A stretch of 64,000 nucleotides of DNA from Erythrobacter litoralis HTCC2594 (GTDB lineage Bacteria; Pseudomonadota; Alphaproteobacteria; Sphingomonadales; Sphingomonadaceae), in assembly GCF_000013005.1 (NCBI RefSeq), contig NC_007722.1, positions 2,733,501-2,797,500 on the forward strand, written 5' to 3'. The notes under the pieces were generated by a model that saw only the letters and a program-made list of their open reading frames with translations, was not told where the DNA came from and made no database searches. This document shows positions 8,846 to 17,647 of this stretch, in pieces. Made by a program: the position numbers and the translations under genes. How positions within the stretch are numbered: position 1 is the first letter of the stretch; every line of letters starts with the position of its first letter.

Positions 8846-9807
8846 GCGCGACCGAAACCACCATGCTGAGCTGGCGGGTCATCCTGCCGTTCCTGCTGAC
8901 CGGCACGATCTGGGGCTCGACCTGGTTCGTGATCACGGGGCAGATCGACGGTGTGCCCGCAGCCTGGTCGGTGTTCTATCGCTTCGCACTGGCGACCCCG
9001 GCGCTGTTCCTCGTCGCCGCGCTGATGAAGCGGCGGCTGCGGCTGAGCGGGCCCGAGCACCGGCTGGCGATGCTGGTCGGCCTGTTCCAGTTCAGCGGCA
9101 ATTTCCTGTTCGTCTACCATGCCGAGCTTTACGTCACCTCCGGCATCGTCGCGATGATGTTCGGCCTGCTGATGGTGCCCAATGCGCTGCTGGCGCGCTT
9201 CGTCCTCGGCGAGCGGACGCAGGGCGGGTTCTGGATCGGCAGCGCCGTGGCGATCGTCGGCGTGTCGCTGCTGCTGGTGCATGAATGGCGCGCCAATCCC
9301 GACGCGGGGGTGATCGGCGGTAATGTCGGTCTGGGGATCGTGTTGGCGATGCTCGGCATTCTCGCGGCGTCGGTCGCCAACGTCATCCAGGCCAATCCGA
9401 CCGGGCGCGGTGTGCCGATGGTGAGCCTGCTGGCATGGGCCATGCTTTACGGCACGATTTTCGACCTGGGTTTTGCCTTTGTGACCGCCGGGCCGCCGCC
9501 ATTCCCGACGGGGACCAATTACTGGGCAGGCATCGTCTATCTCGCGCTGATCGGCTCGGTCATCACTTTCCCGCTGCATTACAATCTCGTGCGCGAGATC
9601 GGGGCGGGGCGGACGGCCTACAATTCGATCCTGACGATTTCGGTCGCGATGCTGATTTCGACGCTGTTCGAGGATTATGCGTGGACCCCGCTGACGATCG
9701 GCGGGATGGCGCTGGCGGTGGTGGGTATGGTGCTGGCGCTGCGCGCACGGCGGCAGAAGAGCGTGCAGGTTCAGCAATCCGCGCAAATGCGGCATCCTGC
9801 CGACTAG
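8842..9807 (+). CDS. DMT-superfamily EamA transporter
   Basis: 321 residues with about ten hydrophobic segments in two repeated EamA halves (first half around ILPFLLTGTIWGSTWFVITG, second around GLGIVLAMLGILAASVANVI). These are inner-membrane metabolite or drug exporters. I start at the GTG overlapping the aldolase stop; an in-frame ATG 21 bases later (MLSWRVILP) is equally possible. Coupling to a threonine aldolase-like gene suggests amino-acid export, but this is inference only. Confidence 0.85.
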   Translation: MSATETTMLSWRVILPFLLTGTIWGSTWFVITGQIDGVPAAWSVFYRFALATPALFLVAALMKRRLRLSGPEHRLAMLVGLFQFSGNFLFVYHAELYVTSGIVAMMFGLLMVPNALLARFVLGERTQGGFWIGSAVAIVGVSLLLVHEWRANPDAGVIGGNVGLGIVLAMLGILAASVANVIQANPTGRGVPMVSLLAWAMLYGTIFDLGFAFVTAGPPPFPTGTNYWAGIVYLALIGSVITFPLHYNLVREIGAGRTAYNSILTISVAMLISTLFEDYAWTPLTIGGMALAVVGMVLALRARRQKSVQVQQSAQMRHPAD

Positions 9808-10598
9808 AGCAGGCTCCTGAGGCCTTCCTTGTAAGTCGGATAGCGCGGCTCCCAGCCGAGCACCCGCTTTGCCTTGCCGTTCGCGACCCGGCGGTTTTCC
9901 GCGTAGAAGCCGCGCGCCATCTCCGAGAGATTGGCCTCTTCCAGCGTCTCGAGCGGAGGCGGGTCGATGCCCAGCAATTGGCAGGCATGTTCCGTCACTG
10001 CATTGCCGCTTTCAGGCAGGTCGTCCCCGAGATTGTAGGCTCCGGCAGGGGCATTCCTGTCCAGTGCGGCCACAACTCCGCTAACGATATCGTCGACATG
10101 CACGCGGCTGAAAACCTGCCCCGGCATGTCGATCCGCCGCGCTCTGCCTGCGTTCACCCGGTCAAGCGCACTGCGGCCCGGCCCGTAAATTCCCGGCAGG
10201 CGAAAGACACGCGCACCCTTGCCCATCCACGCTGCGTCGGCTTCGGCGCGTGCATTCCGGCGTCCTTGGCCGGTCTCGGCGATCGTCGGCGTGTTTTCAT
10301 CAACCCACGCGCCCTGCGCGTCGCCATAGACCCCGGTGGATGACAGATAGCCCAGCCAGCCGTGCGATAGCGCATCGCCATAGCTTTCGAAGACCGGGTC
10401 CGTTTCGCTCTCCCGGTCCGGCGGGACGGAGGTCAGCACATGGCTCGACCTGGCGAGGGCGTCGCGCACGGCATCGCGGCCGTCGAAATCCATCGTGCCG
10501 TCGCTGCCGGTCGAAACGACGGCCCACCCCTCACTCTCCAGCGCAGCGGCGATGCGTTTCGCCGTATAGCCCAGCCCGAAGATGAACATTTGCTTCAT
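9804..10598 (-). CDS. NAD-dependent epimerase/dehydratase-like SDR protein
   Basis: 264 residues with the N-terminal Rossmann start MFIFGLGYTAKRIAAALE. The extended-SDR active site is represented by LSSTGVYGDAQGAWVDE, and RLPGIYGPGRSALDRV is the usual substrate-site region. It resembles the YeeZ-like group of atypical epimerases. The conserved YxxxK is not evident, so catalysis is uncertain. Tail-to-tail overlap of four bases with the transporter gene. Confidence 0.82.
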   Translation of the reverse strand: MKQMFIFGLGYTAKRIAAALESEGWAVVSTGSDGTMDFDGRDAVRDALARSSHVLTSVPPDRESETDPVFESYGDALSHGWLGYLSSTGVYGDAQGAWVDENTPTIAETGQGRRNARAEADAAWMGKGARVFRLPGIYGPGRSALDRVNAGRARRIDMPGQVFSRVHVDDIVSGVVAALDRNAPAGAYNLGDDLPESGNAVTEHACQLLGIDPPPLETLEEANLSEMARGFYAENRRVANGKAKRVLGWEPRYPTYKEGLRSLL

Positions 10599-10662
10599 GT
10601 CTACGTTCTACCCCCTATCTCCCTCTTCGAAAGCCCCCGCAGACAGTGTAGGTTCCTGACCC

Positions 10663-13296
10663 ATGGATATTGCCCGCAACCCCGAGATGGCCGACGCCGC
10701 CCCCACGCCGCACGAGCCGCCCGTCATCCGCCGAGAAGATTATACGCCTTTCCCGTGGATCCTGCCGGAGGTGCGGCTGCGGTTCGATCTCGGGCTTGAA
10801 GCGACGCGGGTGGTCTCGACGCTCACGGTGGCGCGCAATGCCAAAGCCGATCCTTCATCGACGATCCGCCTGAACGGCGACGGGCTGCAACTGGTCTCGG
10901 TCAGCATCGATGGCGAGCCGGTGAACACCTGGTCGATGGATGGCGACGACTTGATCCTCCCGCTGAGCGGCGACGCGCACGAGGTCGAGATCGCGACCGA
11001 GATCGATCCCGGCGCCAACAGCCAGCTGATGGGGCTCTATGCCTCGAACGGCATGCTGTGCACACAGTGCGAGGCCGAGGGCTTCCGCCGCATCACCTTC
11101 TTCCCCGACCGGCCCGACGTGTTGTCGACCTATTCGGTGCGGATGGAAGGCGAGAAAGCGCAATTTCCGATCCTGCTGTGCAACGGCAACAAGGTTGAGG
11201 AAGGCGAACTCGAAGACGGCCGCCATTTCGCCGAATGGCACGATCCCTGGCCCAAGCCGAGCTACCTCTTCGCGCTGGTGGCGGGTGACTTGGTCGCCAA
11301 CAGCTCGACCTTCACGACGATGAGTGGCCGCGACGTCGAACTGAACGTCTGGGTTCGCGATGGCGATCTGCCGCGCACCGATCACGCGATGGAATCGCTC
11401 AAGAAGTCCATGCAGTGGGACGAGGAGACCTTCGACCGCGAATACGATCTCGACCTCTACAACATCGTCGCGGTCAGCGATTTCAACATGGGGGCCATGG
11501 AGAACAAGGGCCTCAACGTCTTCAACACCAAATACGTGCTGGCCGACCCGGACACCGCGACCGACGCCGATTTCGATGCCATCGAAGGGGTGATCGCGCA
11601 TGAATATTTCCACAACTGGTCGGGCAACCGTGTGACCTGCCGCGACTGGTTCCAGCTCAGTCTCAAGGAAGGCTTCACCGTGCTGCGCGACCAGCTGTTC
11701 AGCCAGGATATGCAGGGCGAAGCGGTCAAGCGCATCGAAGACGTCCGCATCCTGCGCTCGGCGCAGTTCCCGGAGGATTCCGGGCCGCTGGCGCATCCGA
11801 TCCGGCCCGATTCCTATCGCGAAATCAGCAATTTCTACACCGCGACGGTCTATAACAAGGGCGCCGAAGTCATCCGCATGATGCGCTCGATGGCGGGACC
11901 GGAGGCATTCCGCGCAGGCACCGATCTCTATTTCGACCGGCACGACGGCGAAGCGGCGACCTGCGAGGATTTCGTGCGTGCCATCGAAGACGGCGCAGGG
12001 CTGGATCTCGAGCAGTTCCGCCTGTGGTACAGTCAGGCCGGGACTCCCAAGGTCGAAGTCGCCATGCGTTACGAAGGCGAGACCGCCACGCTGAGCCTCA
12101 AACAGACCGTGCCGCCGACGCCCGGCCAGCCGGCCAAGCACCCGATGCCGATCCCGCTCAGGATCGCGCTGTTCGACCGTGAGAGCGGCGAACATGGCGG
12201 CGAACAGCTGATCGTTCTCGATACCGCGGAAAAGGAACTCGCCTTCGAAGGTTTCGCCCAAGCGCCGGTGCTGTCGATCAACCGCGGCTTCACTGCTCCG
12301 GTGGCGATCGAACGCACGGCACCGCGCGAAGACCTCGTCTTCCTCGCTGCAAGGGACGACGACAGCTTTGCGCGCTACGAAGCGATGCAGGAGCTGGTCG
12401 TCGGTCATCTCGTCGCCGCACTTGGGGGTGGGCTTTCCGATGAAGAGCGCGAGGTGGGCCAAGCCGCGATTGCAGAGGCCTTCGGTGCGATCCTTACCGA
12501 CGACACGCTCGACGATTCGATGCGCGGCGAGCTTATGATGCTGCCCAGCCAGACCTATCTGATGGAGCAGATGCTGGTCGCCGATCCCGGGCGCATCCAC
12601 GCAGAGCGTGAAGCGCTGAAGGCATGGCTGGGGCAGCATTTCCACAGCACGCTGGAAACGCTGCACGACCGCGTGTCGGCCGTACCCTACAGCCTCGATG
12701 GCCCGGCACGCGGTGCGCGCAAGGTCAAGACACAGGCGCTGGTCTATCTCGCCGCAGGCGACCCGGAGAGCGCCGCCGAACGCGCGTGGGAGCAGTTCGA
12801 CGGTGCGGACAACATGACCGACCGCCAAGGCGCGCTGATGGTGCTCGCCGGGCTCGAAGGCGCGCTGCGCACCAATGCGCTGCTGGACTTCTACAACCGC
12901 TACAAGGGCAATGATCTCGTCATCGACAAGTGGTTCACGCTGCAGGCCTGGTCGACCCATCCGCAGGCGATCGAACATGTGAAGGCGCTGGCGAAGCATC
13001 CTGACTTCACTTTGCGCAACCCCAATCGTGTACGCTCGCTCTACATGGCGTTTGCGGGCAACCCCCATGCTTTCCACCAGGCCGATGGCGAAGGCTATCG
13101 CATGCTTGCCGACCTGATCCTCTCGCTCGATCCGATCAATCCGCAGACGGCGGCGCGGTTCGTGCCGGCGCTCGGGCGCTGGCGGAGGATCGAACCGCAT
13201 CGCGCGGCGCTTATGAGGGCCGAGCTCGAACGTATTGCCGCGGCGGAAAACCTTTCGCGCGATACCTATGAGCAGGTCACCCGGTCGCTGGGCTGA
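10663..13296 (+). CDS. pepN: Aminopeptidase N (M1 family)
   Basis: 877 residues, the size of E. coli PepN. The exopeptidase motif GAMEN is at residues 277-281 and the zinc motif HEYFH at 313-317. The third zinc ligand is the glutamate 19 residues after the second histidine, in KEGFTVLRDQ. It removes N-terminal residues from peptides in the cytoplasm or periplasm; no signal peptide is visible. Four bases separate its stop from pgeF. Confidence 0.97.
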   Translation: MDIARNPEMADAAPTPHEPPVIRREDYTPFPWILPEVRLRFDLGLEATRVVSTLTVARNAKADPSSTIRLNGDGLQLVSVSIDGEPVNTWSMDGDDLILPLSGDAHEVEIATEIDPGANSQLMGLYASNGMLCTQCEAEGFRRITFFPDRPDVLSTYSVRMEGEKAQFPILLCNGNKVEEGELEDGRHFAEWHDPWPKPSYLFALVAGDLVANSSTFTTMSGRDVELNVWVRDGDLPRTDHAMESLKKSMQWDEETFDREYDLDLYNIVAVSDFNMGAMENKGLNVFNTKYVLADPDTATDADFDAIEGVIAHEYFHNWSGNRVTCRDWFQLSLKEGFTVLRDQLFSQDMQGEAVKRIEDVRILRSAQFPEDSGPLAHPIRPDSYREISNFYTATVYNKGAEVIRMMRSMAGPEAFRAGTDLYFDRHDGEAATCEDFVRAIEDGAGLDLEQFRLWYSQAGTPKVEVAMRYEGETATLSLKQTVPPTPGQPAKHPMPIPLRIALFDRESGEHGGEQLIVLDTAEKELAFEGFAQAPVLSINRGFTAPVAIERTAPREDLVFLAARDDDSFARYEAMQELVVGHLVAALGGGLSDEEREVGQAAIAEAFGAILTDDTLDDSMRGELMMLPSQTYLMEQMLVADPGRIHAEREALKAWLGQHFHSTLETLHDRVSAVPYSLDGPARGARKVKTQALVYLAAGDPESAAERAWEQFDGADNMTDRQGALMVLAGLEGALRTNALLDFYNRYKGNDLVIDKWFTLQAWSTHPQAIEHVKALAKHPDFTLRNPNRVRSLYMAFAGNPHAFHQADGEGYRMLADLILSLDPINPQTAARFVPALGRWRRIEPHRAALMRAELERIAAAENLSRDTYEQVTRSLG

Positions 13297-13300
13297 AACG

Positions 13301-13984
13301 ATGGCGCAATTGCTGAGGTCCGAATTGCTGGACGGCATACCGCACGGCTTCTCGACCTGCGATGCCGAGGGCGTTCCCGAGCTCATTCCCGGCGCGCGGT
13401 CGGTGAGGCTGAAGCAGGTGCATTCTGCCAGGGTCGTACACGTCAAGGAAGGCGACAGCTGGCCGCACGACGCACGGCTCGAGGCCGATGCGATGGTGAC
13501 GCGCGCGCCTGAATGCGTCCTCGCCATCGTGACCGCGGATTGCGCGCCGGTGCTGCTGGCCGATCGCGTGGTCGGCGTCGTCGGAGCCGCGCATGCCGGA
13601 TGGCGCGGCGCGCACGGCGGCGTTCTCGCCAACACAGTCGCGGCCATGGTCGAACTCGGCGCAGAGCGCGGCCGGATCGCTGCCGCCATCGGCCCGACCA
13701 TCGCACAAGCCTCCTACGAGGTCGACGAGGCATTCCGTACCCGGTTCGAGGAAGAAGATGCGGCATTTTTCATGTCGGGCAGACCTGGTCATTATCAGTT
13801 CGACTTGCCCGCCTATGTCGGCGCGTCGCTGAAGCGTGCGGGCGTCGGCAGGATCGATGACCTTGCGCAAGACACTTACACGCAGCCCGATCGCTTCCAT
13901 TCGTTCCGCCGCGCGACCCATGACGGCTCGCCGACGGAGGGTCGGCAATTTTCGCTTATCGGCCTGCCCGCCGGTGTTGCATGA
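13301..13984 (+). CDS. pgeF: YfiH/PgeF-type laccase-domain protein (purine nucleoside phosphorylase/editing)
   Basis: 227 residues of the LACC1/YfiH (DUF152) family. The metal-site motifs LKQVHSARV, TADCAPVLLAD and AHAGWRGAHGGV are all present with their His and Cys residues. Family members have been described as zinc-dependent purine nucleoside phosphorylases and as peptidoglycan amino-acid editing factors, so the cellular role is open. I used the ATG after the pepN stop; longer frames read into pepN. Confidence 0.9.
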   Translation: MAQLLRSELLDGIPHGFSTCDAEGVPELIPGARSVRLKQVHSARVVHVKEGDSWPHDARLEADAMVTRAPECVLAIVTADCAPVLLADRVVGVVGAAHAGWRGAHGGVLANTVAAMVELGAERGRIAAAIGPTIAQASYEVDEAFRTRFEEEDAAFFMSGRPGHYQFDLPAYVGASLKRAGVGRIDDLAQDTYTQPDRFHSFRRATHDGSPTEGRQFSLIGLPAGVA

Positions 13985-14179
13985 TTCTCCATTGATCGTG
14001 CCCTAAAGGCCATTGGCAAGGCGGGGTTATCGGGCTATTGGCGCGCCCAAACAGGTGCTGCGCACGGATTTCGCGCGCGCTGCAGGGGCCAGACATGGGT
14101 ATCCGCGGCACACGGTCGCCTGTTGAGACATCGAGGTTGGCATCGCCATGTCGGCGGCGTCGCAAACAAGGCAGGACTG

Positions 14180-14758
14180 ATGGCTGATACTTCGGGCACC
14201 GCAACGGCGGATGTCATCAAGGACCCCAAGCAAGAGGACGGCGTTCGTCGCCGCGACTTCATCAACATCGCCGCGGTCAGCGCCGCCGGTGTCGGCACTA
14301 TCGGGATCGTCTATCCCCTGGTGAGCCAGATGGCACCCTCGGCTGACGTACTCGCCGATTCCACCACCGATGTCGACGTTTCGGCCATCGAGCCGGGGCA
14401 GTCGATCAAGGCCATTTTCCGCAAGCAGCCGCTGTTCGTGAAGCGGCTGACCCCGGCGGAAATCGCCGAAGCCAACGCCACGCCGCTGAGCGACCTGCGC
14501 GATGCGGAATCGCTGGCCGACCGCACCCGGCCCGGCCACGAGGATATCCTCGTCACCATGGGTGTCTGCACGCACCTTGGCTGCGTGCCGCTCGGCGCTG
14601 CCGAGGGAGAGAACAAGGGCGAGTACGACGGTTATTTCTGCCCTTGTCACGGCTCGCACTACGATGTGGCCGGTCGCATCCGGAAGGGTCCGGCGCCGAC
14701 CAACCTCGAAGTTCCCGAGTATGAGTTTATTTCCGACACCGTGATCGCGGTCGGCTAA
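14180..14758 (+). CDS. petA: Ubiquinol-cytochrome c reductase Rieske iron-sulfur subunit
   Basis: 192-residue Rieske subunit of the bc1 complex, which passes electrons from ubiquinol to cytochrome c1. The twin-arginine-like [11 protein letters not shown] precedes a single hydrophobic segment of about residues 28-48. The 2Fe-2S ligands are in CTHLGC (130-135) and CPCHGS (154-159). First gene of petABC; the 195 bases upstream, after pgeF, should hold the promoter. Confidence 0.97.
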   Translation: MADTSGTATADVIKDPKQEDGVRRRDFINIAAVSAAGVGTIGIVYPLVSQMAPSADVLADSTTDVDVSAIEPGQSIKAIFRKQPLFVKRLTPAEIAEANATPLSDLRDAESLADRTRPGHEDILVTMGVCTHLGCVPLGAAEGENKGEYDGYFCPCHGSHYDVAGRIRKGPAPTNLEVPEYEFISDTVIAVG

Positions 14759-14778
14759 CGGACACGAGAGACAGACCT

Positions 14779-16071
14779 ATGAGTTTCCCCTGGGCCAAGG
14801 AATACAAGCCAGCCAACGGTTTCACGCAGTGGCTGGACGAGAAGCTGCCGGTGCCGCGCCTTGTCTACAATGCGGTGGGTGCGGGCTATCCGGTGCCGCG
14901 CAACCTCTCCTATTTCTGGAACTTCGGTGTGCTGGCCGGCTTCTGCCTCGTCATGCAGATCGTCACCGGTGTCGTGCTGGCGATGCACTATGCCGCCAAT
15001 GCCGAAGTGGCCTTCGCGACGACCGAGCACATCATGCGCAACGTCAACTGGGGCTGGGCGCTGCGTTACGCGCACGCCAACGGGGCGAGCTTCTTCTTCC
15101 TCGTGCTCTACATCCACATCTTCCGCGGGCTGTTCTACAGCTCCTACAAGGCGCCGCGCGAAATGATTTGGCTGCTCGGCGTGGTCATCTTCCTGCTGGT
15201 CATGGCCACCGCCTTCATGGGCTACGTCCTGCCATGGGGCCAGATGAGCTTCTGGGGTGCCAAGGTGATTACCGGCCTGTTCGGGGCCATCCCGCTGATC
15301 GGCGAGCCGATCCAGGTCTGGCTGGTCGGCGGTTTTGCGCCGGACAACGCCGCGCTCAACCGCTTCTTCTCGCTGCACTTCCTGCTGCCGTTCGTGACGC
15401 TGGGTGTGGTGATCCTGCATATCTGGGCCCTGCACATCCCCGGTTCGTCGAACCCGACCGGCATTGAAGTGAAGCAGGAAAGCGACACCATCCCCTTCCA
15501 CCCGTATTACACGGCGAAGGACGGCTTCGGCCTCGGCGTGTTCCTGATCCTGTTCAGCATCTTTGTGTTCTTCATGCCGAACATGCTGGGCCATCCGGAC
15601 AATTACGTCGAAGCCAACCCGCTCTCGACTCCGGCCCTGATCGTTCCGGAATGGTATTTCTACCCGTTCTACGCGATCCTGCGCGCCTTCACCTTCGACT
15701 TCATCCTGCCGGCCAAGCTGTGGGGCGTGCTGGCCATGTTCAGCTCGATCCTGCTGTGGTTCCTGCTGCCGTGGCTCGACCGCTCGCCGGTCCGTAGTGG
15801 CCACTATCGCCCGACTTTCCGCAAGTTCTTCTGGTTCGGTCTGATCCCGTGCATGGCGGTGCTGTTCGTGTGCGGCGGCGCCCCGGCGGAAGAGCCGTGG
15901 GTGATGCTGAGCCAGCTCGCGACGGCGTATTACTTCATTCACTTCCTGGTGATCATCCCGATCATCTCGTCGATCGAGAAGCCCGAGCCGCTGCCCTATT
16001 CGATTACCGAGGCGGTGCTTGGCTCCGACAAGAAGGCCGTCCTCGGCGAGAACCCCGCCCCGGCTGAGTAA
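14779..16071 (+). CDS. petB: Ubiquinol-cytochrome c reductase cytochrome b
   Basis: 430-residue integral membrane subunit with about eight transmembrane helices. It shows the quinol-site PEW motif ([16 protein letters not shown]) and the haem-ligand regions [10 protein letters not shown] and [19 protein letters not shown] helix of the Qo site reads [20 protein letters not shown]. Located 20 bases after petA with a purine-rich ribosome site. Confidence 0.97.
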   Translation: MSFPWAKEYKPANGFTQWLDEKLPVPRLVYNAVGAGYPVPRNLSYFWNFGVLAGFCLVMQIVTGVVLAMHYAANAEVAFATTEHIMRNVNWGWALRYAHANGASFFFLVLYIHIFRGLFYSSYKAPREMIWLLGVVIFLLVMATAFMGYVLPWGQMSFWGAKVITGLFGAIPLIGEPIQVWLVGGFAPDNAALNRFFSLHFLLPFVTLGVVILHIWALHIPGSSNPTGIEVKQESDTIPFHPYYTAKDGFGLGVFLILFSIFVFFMPNMLGHPDNYVEANPLSTPALIVPEWYFYPFYAILRAFTFDFILPAKLWGVLAMFSSILLWFLLPWLDRSPVRSGHYRPTFRKFFWFGLIPCMAVLFVCGGAPAEEPWVMLSQLATAYYFIHFLVIIPIISSIEKPEPLPYSITEAVLGSDKKAVLGENPAPAE

Positions 16072-16092
16072 GAATCTAGGAAAGACGAAAAC

Positions 16093-16944
16093 ATGATCCG
16101 CCTATTTTCCATCGCTGCCGGGCTGGTGTTCACCCTCGTGGTCATGATCGCCTTCGGCGTCGGCGCCTACACCGCCGCGACCGAAGAGGTCGTCAAGGGA
16201 CCGGAGAAATACTTCCATCTTGAGAACAAGACGCCCGCCGGCGGCTGGTCGTTCGACGGCCCGCTCGGTCGCTGGGATGTCGCCCAGCTGCAACGCGGCC
16301 TGAAGGTCTATGACGAAGTCTGTTCGGCCTGCCACGGGCTTAAGTTCGTCGCCTTCCGCAACCTCGCCGAAATCGGTTTCGACGAAGGCCAGGTGAAGAA
16401 TTACGCTGCCGCCAAACAGGTGCCGGGCATTGATCCGAACACCGGCGAAGCCACTACCCGTGCCGGCCTGCCGACCGATTACTTCCCGGATCCCTATCCG
16501 AACGATGTCGCGGCGGCTGCAGCCAACAATAACGCCATTCCGCCCGATCTTTCGCTGATAACGAAGGCGCGCAAGGACGGGAGCAATTACGTCTATTCGC
16601 TGCTATCGGGCTATGGCGATCCGCCGGCCGAGCTGGCGCAGCAGTTCCCGGACTTTAACACCCCGCCGGGGCTCTATTTCAATCGGTACTTCAAGTATCT
16701 CAATATCGCGATGCCGCCGCAGCTGACGCCGGGGCAGGTGACCTATGACGACGGGACCGAAGCCACGGTCGAACAGATGTCGGCAGACGTCGCGGCATTC
16801 CTGACCTGGACGGCGGAGCCCAAGATGCAGCAGCGCAAGCAGACCGGCTGGGCCGTGATCGGCTTCCTGCTCTTCGCCACCATCCTGGCCTATCTCGCCA
16901 AGCAGCAGATCTGGTCGGCGGTGAAACCGAAGAAGGCCAAATAG
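16093..16944 (+). CDS. petC: Ubiquinol-cytochrome c reductase cytochrome c1
   Basis: 283 residues. An N-terminal hydrophobic segment (4-26) exports the protein. The haem c motif CSACH is at residues 77-81, the likely Met ligand is in NIAMPPQL, and a C-terminal helix (GWAVIGFLLFATILAYLA) anchors it in the membrane. It completes the three-subunit bc1 operon. A strong stem-loop follows the stop. Confidence 0.97.
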   Translation: MIRLFSIAAGLVFTLVVMIAFGVGAYTAATEEVVKGPEKYFHLENKTPAGGWSFDGPLGRWDVAQLQRGLKVYDEVCSACHGLKFVAFRNLAEIGFDEGQVKNYAAAKQVPGIDPNTGEATTRAGLPTDYFPDPYPNDVAAAAANNNAIPPDLSLITKARKDGSNYVYSLLSGYGDPPAELAQQFPDFNTPPGLYFNRYFKYLNIAMPPQLTPGQVTYDDGTEATVEQMSADVAAFLTWTAEPKMQQRKQTGWAVIGFLLFATILAYLAKQQIWSAVKPKKAK

Positions 16945-16973
16945 GCCGACTTTCGCGCAGCAACGCAATTGAC

Positions 16974-17010
16974 AGCGCCCCTCCATCCCTGTGATGCGAG
17001 GGGCGCTTTG
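16974..17010 (+). terminator. Rho-independent terminator after petABC
   Basis: Perfect ten-base stem AGCGCCCCTC / GAGGGGCGCT with a 14-base loop, followed by TTTG. The T tract is short, but the position 30 bases after petC and 20 before apt fits a terminator. Confidence 0.7.
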
Positions 17011-17027
17011 CATTCGAGGGGGCGGAA

Positions 17028-17564
17028 ATGACGGTCGAGGAACTGAAGGCGCTGATCCGGACCGTGCCGGACTTTCCCGCGCCCGGTATCCAGTTCCGCG
17101 ACATCACGACCCTGCTGGCACATGGCGAAGGCCTCGCTGCGACCATGCGGCACCTGGGCGAGGCCGCGCGTCTGGCCGGGGCGGAAGCGATCGCCGGCAT
17201 GGAGGCGCGTGGTTTCATCTTCGGTGCCGGCGTGGCGGTCGAACTCGGTCTTGGTTTCCTGCCGATCCGCAAGCCGGGCAAACTGCCGGCCAGCACGATC
17301 GGTGTCGATTACGATCTCGAATACGGCACCGACCGGCTGGAGATCGATCCCGGCGCTGTCGAGGCGGGCCAGAAGGTCGTCATCGTCGACGATCTCATCG
17401 CCACCGGAGGCACGGCACTGGCGGCAGCGAAGCTGTTGCGGCAGGCGGGAGCGGAGGTCGGGCAGGCGCTTTTCGTGATCGACCTCCCGGAACTCGGCGG
17501 AGCGCAGCGCCTGCGCGACACGGGCATCACGGTCGATTCGCTGATGGCTTTTGACGGGCATTGA
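17028..17564 (+). CDS. apt: Adenine phosphoribosyltransferase
   Basis: 178 residues. Salvages adenine to AMP using PRPP. The family shows FPAPGIQFRDITTLLA near the N terminus, GMEARGFIFGAGVA, and the PRPP-binding loop VVIVDDLIATGGT. GGGGGCGG precedes the ATG. Stands alone after the pet terminator; PRPP supply comes from prs elsewhere in the window. Confidence 0.97.
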   Translation: MTVEELKALIRTVPDFPAPGIQFRDITTLLAHGEGLAATMRHLGEAARLAGAEAIAGMEARGFIFGAGVAVELGLGFLPIRKPGKLPASTIGVDYDLEYGTDRLEIDPGAVEAGQKVVIVDDLIATGGTALAAAKLLRQAGAEVGQALFVIDLPELGGAQRLRDTGITVDSLMAFDGH

Positions 17565-17647
17565 TGGCGCGCGATTGAAAATTCGCGGAAAGATTCGCGT
17601 TTTCGCCCATTGTGCTACTGACGCGGCAGGGAGGAATCGCTTTTAGC

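Noticed and set aside
10855..13701. 948-codon open frame on the minus strand opposite pepN
   Set aside because: It lies wholly opposite pepN and pgeF, which have clear catalytic motifs; high GC leaves the antisense frame free of stops. The translation is rich in Arg, His and Gln and shows no domain.
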